This document shows positions 61,508 to 64,000 of a stretch of DNA of 64,000 nt, piece after piece. Position 1 is the stretch's first letter. Every line of letters starts with the position of its first letter. Origin of the DNA: Otis tarda. Its lineage: Eukaryota > Chordata > Aves > Otidiformes > Otididae. The stretch covers positions 22,360,871-22,424,870 of the forward strand of contig CM048557.1 of the NCBI GenBank assembly GCA_026413225.1, written 5' to 3'. The position numbers were made by a program, and so were the translations under genes. Under the pieces are notes generated by a model, which saw only the letters and a program-made list of their open reading frames with translations, did not search any database and was not told the origin of the DNA.

Positions 61508-64000
61508 GGACAATAAATATATTTCCAAGTAAAAAGTACATTTCCATGGCTTCTTCCCTATATGCAGAGCAGACAAGACAAATATGGCCTAGTTTTCGCA
61601 GGTGCTGGGCACCCATGGATCCCACTAGCTTTAGCAGGTGCTGCAGATGTTTGGTTCCTCTGGAAAACAGAAACCAGGTCATAAATCTCTCTCCCTCTAC
61701 CTGTGTCATCTTCAAAATTTTTAATTAAAACTCTGCCTTCTATTGTTTCTGGGGTCTGGAAATTAATTGTCATTAATACAGTTTAAGGCTCTGCTGCCCA
61801 GATCCTTTTGTCCTTCAGGTGTGCGGTGTGATCAGAAATCTGGAGCACACCGTATCCCTGCTGCCTTAAGGGGAAAAAAAAAAATCCATTTTTGGAATTC
61901 ACTTTACAAGACTTGTGAGCCTTGTTAAACTCAGCGCTGCTGCGGCTCCCCTATGGTGGGTAGTGGTATTTCTGGCAAGGTGGCTGTGTGAACAGTCACA
62001 TTAGATCAACAGCACTGCTACTGCTAAAGGACAGTCCTGCGAATAAATAAGAAGAGGGAAGAGGGCAAATGAAAAGAGATAATTTTTCAATTTGTGAACC
62101 TGGACAGATATTTTCCCAACATTTTATATCCTTATTCATCTCTTTCTTTTTCTCTCTCTTTTTCCTCTTGTTCTTTCCATGTACGCGTGCCTGTAATCAA
62201 CAGCTCTTTCTGCATTGCTTGGCTCTTCATCTTTTCCTTTGCAGATCGACACCTCCCAGACAGAGGACTCTCCCCTGATTTCTTTCTCTCCACTGCTAAG
62301 TAACCATCAGTAACCATGGCCATGGCTCGCTCTCTGCCCAGCGCGCTGTTCCCTGAGCCGTGTGTGGTCTGTTTGGTATGTAGCCCTTACCGTCTCCTGC
62401 ATTTGCTCAAAAGCAGCTGGTGAGCAAGGAGCGCAGCAGCACACGCTGGGCCGCTGTGGCTGCGTCTCAGTTTCTTGCCTACTTTTCCGTGTATCATGGG
62501 AGGATTTCTTATTTGCATGTTCTCTACTTCCAGGCATACTACGTGTGCACAGACACACACGTTGAAAAGAAAGACAGTCATATTTAATGCATTTTCTGCA
62601 TCTTCATCTGAAGTCCAGAAAAAAAAAAAATAAATCTCAAGAGTAAATGCTCCCTTGGTGTATATTGTCCAGACACAGCTTTTCTTCACCAGCTTTCCCC
62701 TGTCGCTTTGTGCTGCCATCTTATGTCACTACTGTGCTCTCTGTGCCCTTGCAAAAGGGCATCATGTTAAGGATGGAGCTACTGTTATTCATAAGCATCT
62801 AATCTTTTTTGACATTGGTAACATCTGCAGTGTGGCAGGGAAAAATACAAAAGACTTCAGTATAGAGAGGAAAAAGAGAATTTCCCCATAACCTTTCTGG
62901 CCTGCTTCACTGCGCGGGAAACAGAAAAGAGGAGGCAAGGCTTCTTCTTCAGAGTCAAGGTCTGAAGCACACAAATGCCGGATGGCCCAGGCTCACAGAG
63001 GACACATTAGCGTTTTTACCACCTTCCAGGATGAAGTTTACATGTCACACTAAACCATATGGACTTGTGTGTCGCAGTCCGATATGTACAATGACATGCT
63101 TCTTTCAGTCCCTCTGTTAGACACAGCCCTGCCCGTGCTCAGGTGGAGAGCATCGCTCGGACCATGGGCATCTCCATCCACCAGGCGCGGGTTCTCATGG
63201 GGAGCAAGGGCAAAAGTGGAACTGAAGCTACATAGCTCTGTTCGTTTCTGTCTGATGTTGAGGCTGTTGAAGAAAAATGCCTGGATTTGAGCAATAGCTT
63301 GAGGTGTCATCTACTCATGTAAATTTTCTAAAACACTCACCTTACGTCATGGTTTGTAGGTAATAGTACATGACCCCCAAGAGAGGATACTGTTACTTTT
63401 GAAAGCTATGTGTTAGTAAGCTTACATGGGAAGTGTATGAAGGAGGATTGTAAAATATGCTTATCTTTAGTTGCAGGAAATTGGCCTTGATGGTCCACCA
63501 AATCTTTATACTCCTAGTAATCTTCAAGATACTTTCCTTATAGCCAGTAAATGTCCCAGAGGCTTGTGAAAGATGGACAAGCAGAATGTTATGGTTGCCC
63601 ATGCCCGTACCCAGTGAGCGGGTGGCTCTTCTGGGGACTTAGTAAGGCTCTGGGCTATGTTTTCCTTTGTCAGGCTTTCCTATCTTAGGATTTACTGCAA
63701 ATTAAATAACAACATACACAGAAACTGTTAAAAATACCTCTAAAGCAGAGTACTTTTCTTCTTTTTCTTAATAACTAAAATGACTGCAAATGAGCAAAAT
63801 GCAATCCTTTACTTGGGGATACAACTCCAATCAAATCAGCCAAGTCATGAATTGGCAGCAGTACAAAACAAAGTCAACAGCTGATCAAATCATCAAACAA
63901 GCGCATACAAGATTTGAGTAATAAAGCCACACAACATATGGTGAATTTTATGAAACAATGAGCACTGCTCCTCCTTACTCCAGTTACACTTGTCACTTGC
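61508..64000. other. Unannotated unique DNA
   Basis: No gene, RNA or dispersed repeat recognised to the end of the window. Confidence 0.45.

Overview
This window looks like nuclear DNA from a bird. The main evidence is repeats. Two 3' fragments of CR1 non-LTR retrotransposons, one per strand, carry the CR1 ORF2 C-terminus, the untranslated tail and the terminal ATTCTATG/CATAGAAT short repeats. Two shorter CR1 tails and an LTR of a type I recognise from avian genomes add to this. The rest is AT-leaning, CpG-poor, stop-rich sequence with small microsatellites, as expected of vertebrate intergenic or intronic DNA. Nothing prokaryotic is present: no operons, no CRISPR, no rRNA. I found no tRNA.

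Layout. 1-3.3 kb: mostly unique DNA with a CR1 tail at about 0.8 kb. 3.3-4.45 kb: a solo LTR of an endogenous retrovirus, with a matching 5-bp target duplication and an internal ladder of 45-bp repeats. 4.5-10.8 kb: unique DNA with homopolymers and an AT/TG microsatellite. 10.8-11.2 kb: a striking near-perfect inverted repeat with arms of 84 and 96 bp and a 218-bp loop. 11.9-12.8 kb: two CR1 fragments in opposite orientation. 12.8-31.5 kb: unique DNA. 31.5-32.9 kb: a much older, decayed CR1/L3-like LINE. 32.9-48 kb: unique DNA with a CpG cluster near 40.1 kb. 48.0-48.6 kb: a younger CR1 on the minus strand. 48.6-64 kb: unique DNA.

Genes. I could not assign any protein-coding gene. The long open frames lie in repeats or look like chance frames. 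I list a few segments that combine a good 3' splice site, an open frame and a GT donor. The most coherent is a phase-compatible series on the plus strand at 55.66, 57.95 and 58.22 kb. These are weak, unassigned calls, and decoy pairs of equal quality without an open frame also occur here. The window could be intergenic or lie inside long introns.

The most unusual structures are the 10.8-11.2 kb inverted repeat, the LTR with its three-divisible tandem repeat, the CpG cluster behind a very strong acceptor-like tract, and several short perfect hairpins.
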